Below the pieces are notes generated by a model, which worked only from the letters and a program-made list of their open reading frames with translations, was not told where the DNA came from and did not search any database. Made by a program: the position numbers and the translations under genes. A DNA stretch of 9,375 nt from Prevotella sp. UBA3208 (lineage in GTDB: Bacteria; Bacteroidota; Bacteroidia; Bacteroidales; Bacteroidaceae). Positions 7,751 through 9,375 of the stretch are shown here, piece by piece (the stretch's first letter is position 1; every line of letters begins with the position of its first letter). The stretch spans positions 1-9,375 of the forward strand of contig DEWO01000129.1 in the NCBI GenBank assembly GCA_002363695.1, read 5' to 3'.

Positions 7751-9339
7751 TACTTCCCCTTACATTCCTGTGTGTAGCACTAAATGGCTACACACAGGAT
7801 TCTCTATTGCTTCGCAACTACGAGTTTGTGAAGCAACAAAGTCCGTGGCTTACCAGCAGCAACGCCGCCGGACTGACTTTCTATCAAGCCAAGAACATTG
7901 CGACGGCCGAAGCCGGTCTCAGCTATGCAGAAGGTGGACTCATCGACTATTGGCAAGCACCGCGTGTGCTGCAGGCCAACGTACGGGCCGAAGCTTTCCA
8001 ACGTCTGTCGGCACGCACTGTCGTCTATGGAGCCATCGGCTATGACAACTATACCGGCAGACAGATGACTGGGTCGGCATTTATCGACCCCACGCGCAAA
8101 CCCTTCAACATCGTAGAAGACTCGCTGACCAATACCGGACGCAAACACCGCGATACCTACCAACTGACGGGAGCCGTTGGCGTAGACTTGGGCAAAGGCT
8201 ATTCCATAGGTGGGCGCATCGACTACACATCAGCCAACTATGCCAAGTACAAAGACCTTCGTCACAGCAACAAGCTGATGGACCTGCGGCTGTCCGTAGG
8301 TGCTACAGCCCACGCACTCTGCTGGCTGACCATAGGTGCGAACTATCAGTACCACCGCAATACGGAGAGCGTGACCTTCAGTACATACGGAAAGGAGGAG
8401 AAGGTCTACAAGTCGCTGATTGACTACGCAGCCTTCATGGGACGTGTAGAGCAATTCGGGAACTCAGGCTATACAGAGAAAGGGCGCGAAATTCCTCTGG
8501 TAGAAGACCAACATGGAGGAAGTTTTCAACTTGAGGCCCGACCGGCTGGTTCTTGGTCGTTCTATGCTGATGCGACCTTTTGTCACGGCAGCGGCTACTA
8601 TGGCCGCAAGTCACCTTACACCATCACCTTTACCAATCACAACCGCGACATCATTCATGCTAATGCCTGGGCACGCTGTCTTTCCGAGGAATCACAACAT
8701 ACACTGAAGTTCACCTTCCAGCATGAGAAACTGAAGAACAATACGGAGACCTACCGTGAGTTGACGAACCAAAACGGTGCTCACTACTACGAATACTACG
8801 ATGCCGTAAACGTAGGCGACAAGTCCTGGACCAACTTACAGTTCAGCTATACTGCCGACCTGCAGATACAGGGCGGACTGCCCACATGGACACTGACGGC
8901 AGGTTTCGACTGGCAACAGCGTAAGCTGACGGGTATTCAGTATCCCTACTACCGCAAGCAGCAACTCAACACCGTCCGGGGCTTTGTGTCAGGTGCCAGA
9001 AACATTCTGATGCGCAAGGGAGTTCTAACAACAACAGCACGACTCAGCTACCAGAAAGGCAGTGGCAACCCCTTTGAGGACGGTCTATACCAGACACCAT
9101 CCCAAGAGGGCTATATGCCTCCCATCATGCAAGCCTTTCTCTATCAGGAGTACCGCTATCTGACAGCAGCACAGTATGCCTTTGGAGCCGATGTCAAATA
9201 TGCCTTTGTCTTCCCCGGCACACAACTGGCAACCTACGTCAAAGGCGGTGTAGACTACAGCCGCAGCAACACGTCCAACGACTATACCGACGGCAACTAC
9301 CGCATCGGATTAAACCTGTCCATAGGTTGCCTGTTCTAA
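7732..9339 (+). CDS. DUF6850-type outer-membrane beta-barrel protein
   Basis: A 535-residue exported protein with signal peptide MFIKRLILPLTFLCVALNG then YTQ (cleavage probably after residue 21 or 22). The mature part begins with a conserved-looking helix-like segment (LRNYEFVKQQSPWLTSSNAAGL) and then is built from amphipathic, aromatic-rich stretches of alternating hydrophobic residues with polar Gly/Asn/Asp turns, typical of an outer-membrane barrel; it ends LSIGCLF with a C-terminal Phe. It has no plug domain or TonB box, so it is not a second TonB receptor. I recognise it as resembling the DUF6850 family of Bacteroidota barrels, a call from memory and not from a search. The start at 7732 is favoured because it alone gives a complete signal peptide and lies in the typical overlap with the upstream stop (7748-7750), in a different frame, implying translational coupling. 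Its role is unknown; it may be a channel, a scaffold for the receptor-lipoprotein pair, or an assembly partner. The operon may continue beyond the window. Confidence 0.8.
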   Translation: MFIKRLILPLTFLCVALNGYTQDSLLLRNYEFVKQQSPWLTSSNAAGLTFYQAKNIATAEAGLSYAEGGLIDYWQAPRVLQANVRAEAFQRLSARTVVYGAIGYDNYTGRQMTGSAFIDPTRKPFNIVEDSLTNTGRKHRDTYQLTGAVGVDLGKGYSIGGRIDYTSANYAKYKDLRHSNKLMDLRLSVGATAHALCWLTIGANYQYHRNTESVTFSTYGKEEKVYKSLIDYAAFMGRVEQFGNSGYTEKGREIPLVEDQHGGSFQLEARPAGSWSFYADATFCHGSGYYGRKSPYTITFTNHNRDIIHANAWARCLSEESQHTLKFTFQHEKLKNNTETYRELTNQNGAHYYEYYDAVNVGDKSWTNLQFSYTADLQIQGGLPTWTLTAGFDWQQRKLTGIQYPYYRKQQLNTVRGFVSGARNILMRKGVLTTTARLSYQKGSGNPFEDGLYQTPSQEGYMPPIMQAFLYQEYRYLTAAQYAFGADVKYAFVFPGTQLATYVKGGVDYSRSNTSNDYTDGNYRIGLNLSIGCLF

Positions 9340-9375
9340 ACAAAACACTACTAACAATAACCCGTCCTTATTGCG
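9340..9375. other. Short 3' tail without a gene
   Basis: Thirty-six bases after the last stop codon contain no ATG on the plus strand and no strong terminator with a T-tract. A 6-bp inverted repeat, CAATAA / TTATTG (9355-9360 with 9368-9373), is present but has an AT-rich stem and runs into the window edge, so whether the operon ends here or continues cannot be decided. Confidence 0.5.

Noticed and set aside
9355..9373. Inverted repeat CAATAA / TTATTG as operon terminator
   Set aside because: The stem is 6 bp and almost entirely A/T, and no T-tract can be seen before the window ends.

Overview
The window looks like a chromosomal segment from a Bacteroidota bacterium, most likely Prevotellaceae or a close relative. 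Three things point there: the gene families (a carboxypeptidase-regulatory-domain TonB receptor, a DUF4876-type lipoprotein and a DUF6850-type barrel), the signal peptides of the 'MKK...AQ' kind, and promoters of the Bacteroidota form TTTG-N19-21-TAnnTTTG in place of -35/-10 boxes. Shine-Dalgarno sequences are absent or weak before every gene, also typical of the phylum. Base composition is moderate to fairly high in GC and even throughout. I see no mobile element, tRNA, rRNA or CRISPR.

Layout. The minus strand carries the 5' part of a small lipoprotein gene (1-377, cut by the window edge) and, upstream of it in the same direction, a complete secreted zinc protease of family M16 (462-3272). 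Between them is a strong intrinsic terminator for the protease gene, and the promoter of the lipoprotein gene is nested inside it. A 161-bp divergent intergenic region (3273-3433) holds back-to-back promoters for the protease and for a plus-strand operon, with a nested inverted repeat between them. The plus-strand operon has three genes: a 994-residue TonB-dependent outer-membrane receptor (3434-6418), a 437-residue probably surface-exposed lipoprotein (6437-7750), and a 535-residue outer-membrane beta-barrel protein (7732-9339) that overlaps the preceding gene by 19 bp. The last 36 bases contain no start codon and no recognisable gene.

How it may work. The plus-strand genes look like one outer-membrane uptake unit: an energised receptor, a surface lipoprotein as capture partner or lid, and a second barrel. 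There is no SusD, so this is not a standard glycan-utilisation (SusCD) locus. The divergent M16 protease resembles the gene pairing in protease-associated import systems (FusA/FusC of Pectobacterium, YddB/PqqL of E. coli), where the receptor imports a protein or peptide and a periplasmic M16 protease cuts it to release the nutrient. The substrate cannot be read from the sequence. The joint function of the locus is inference; the gene calls and the promoter/terminator architecture are read directly.
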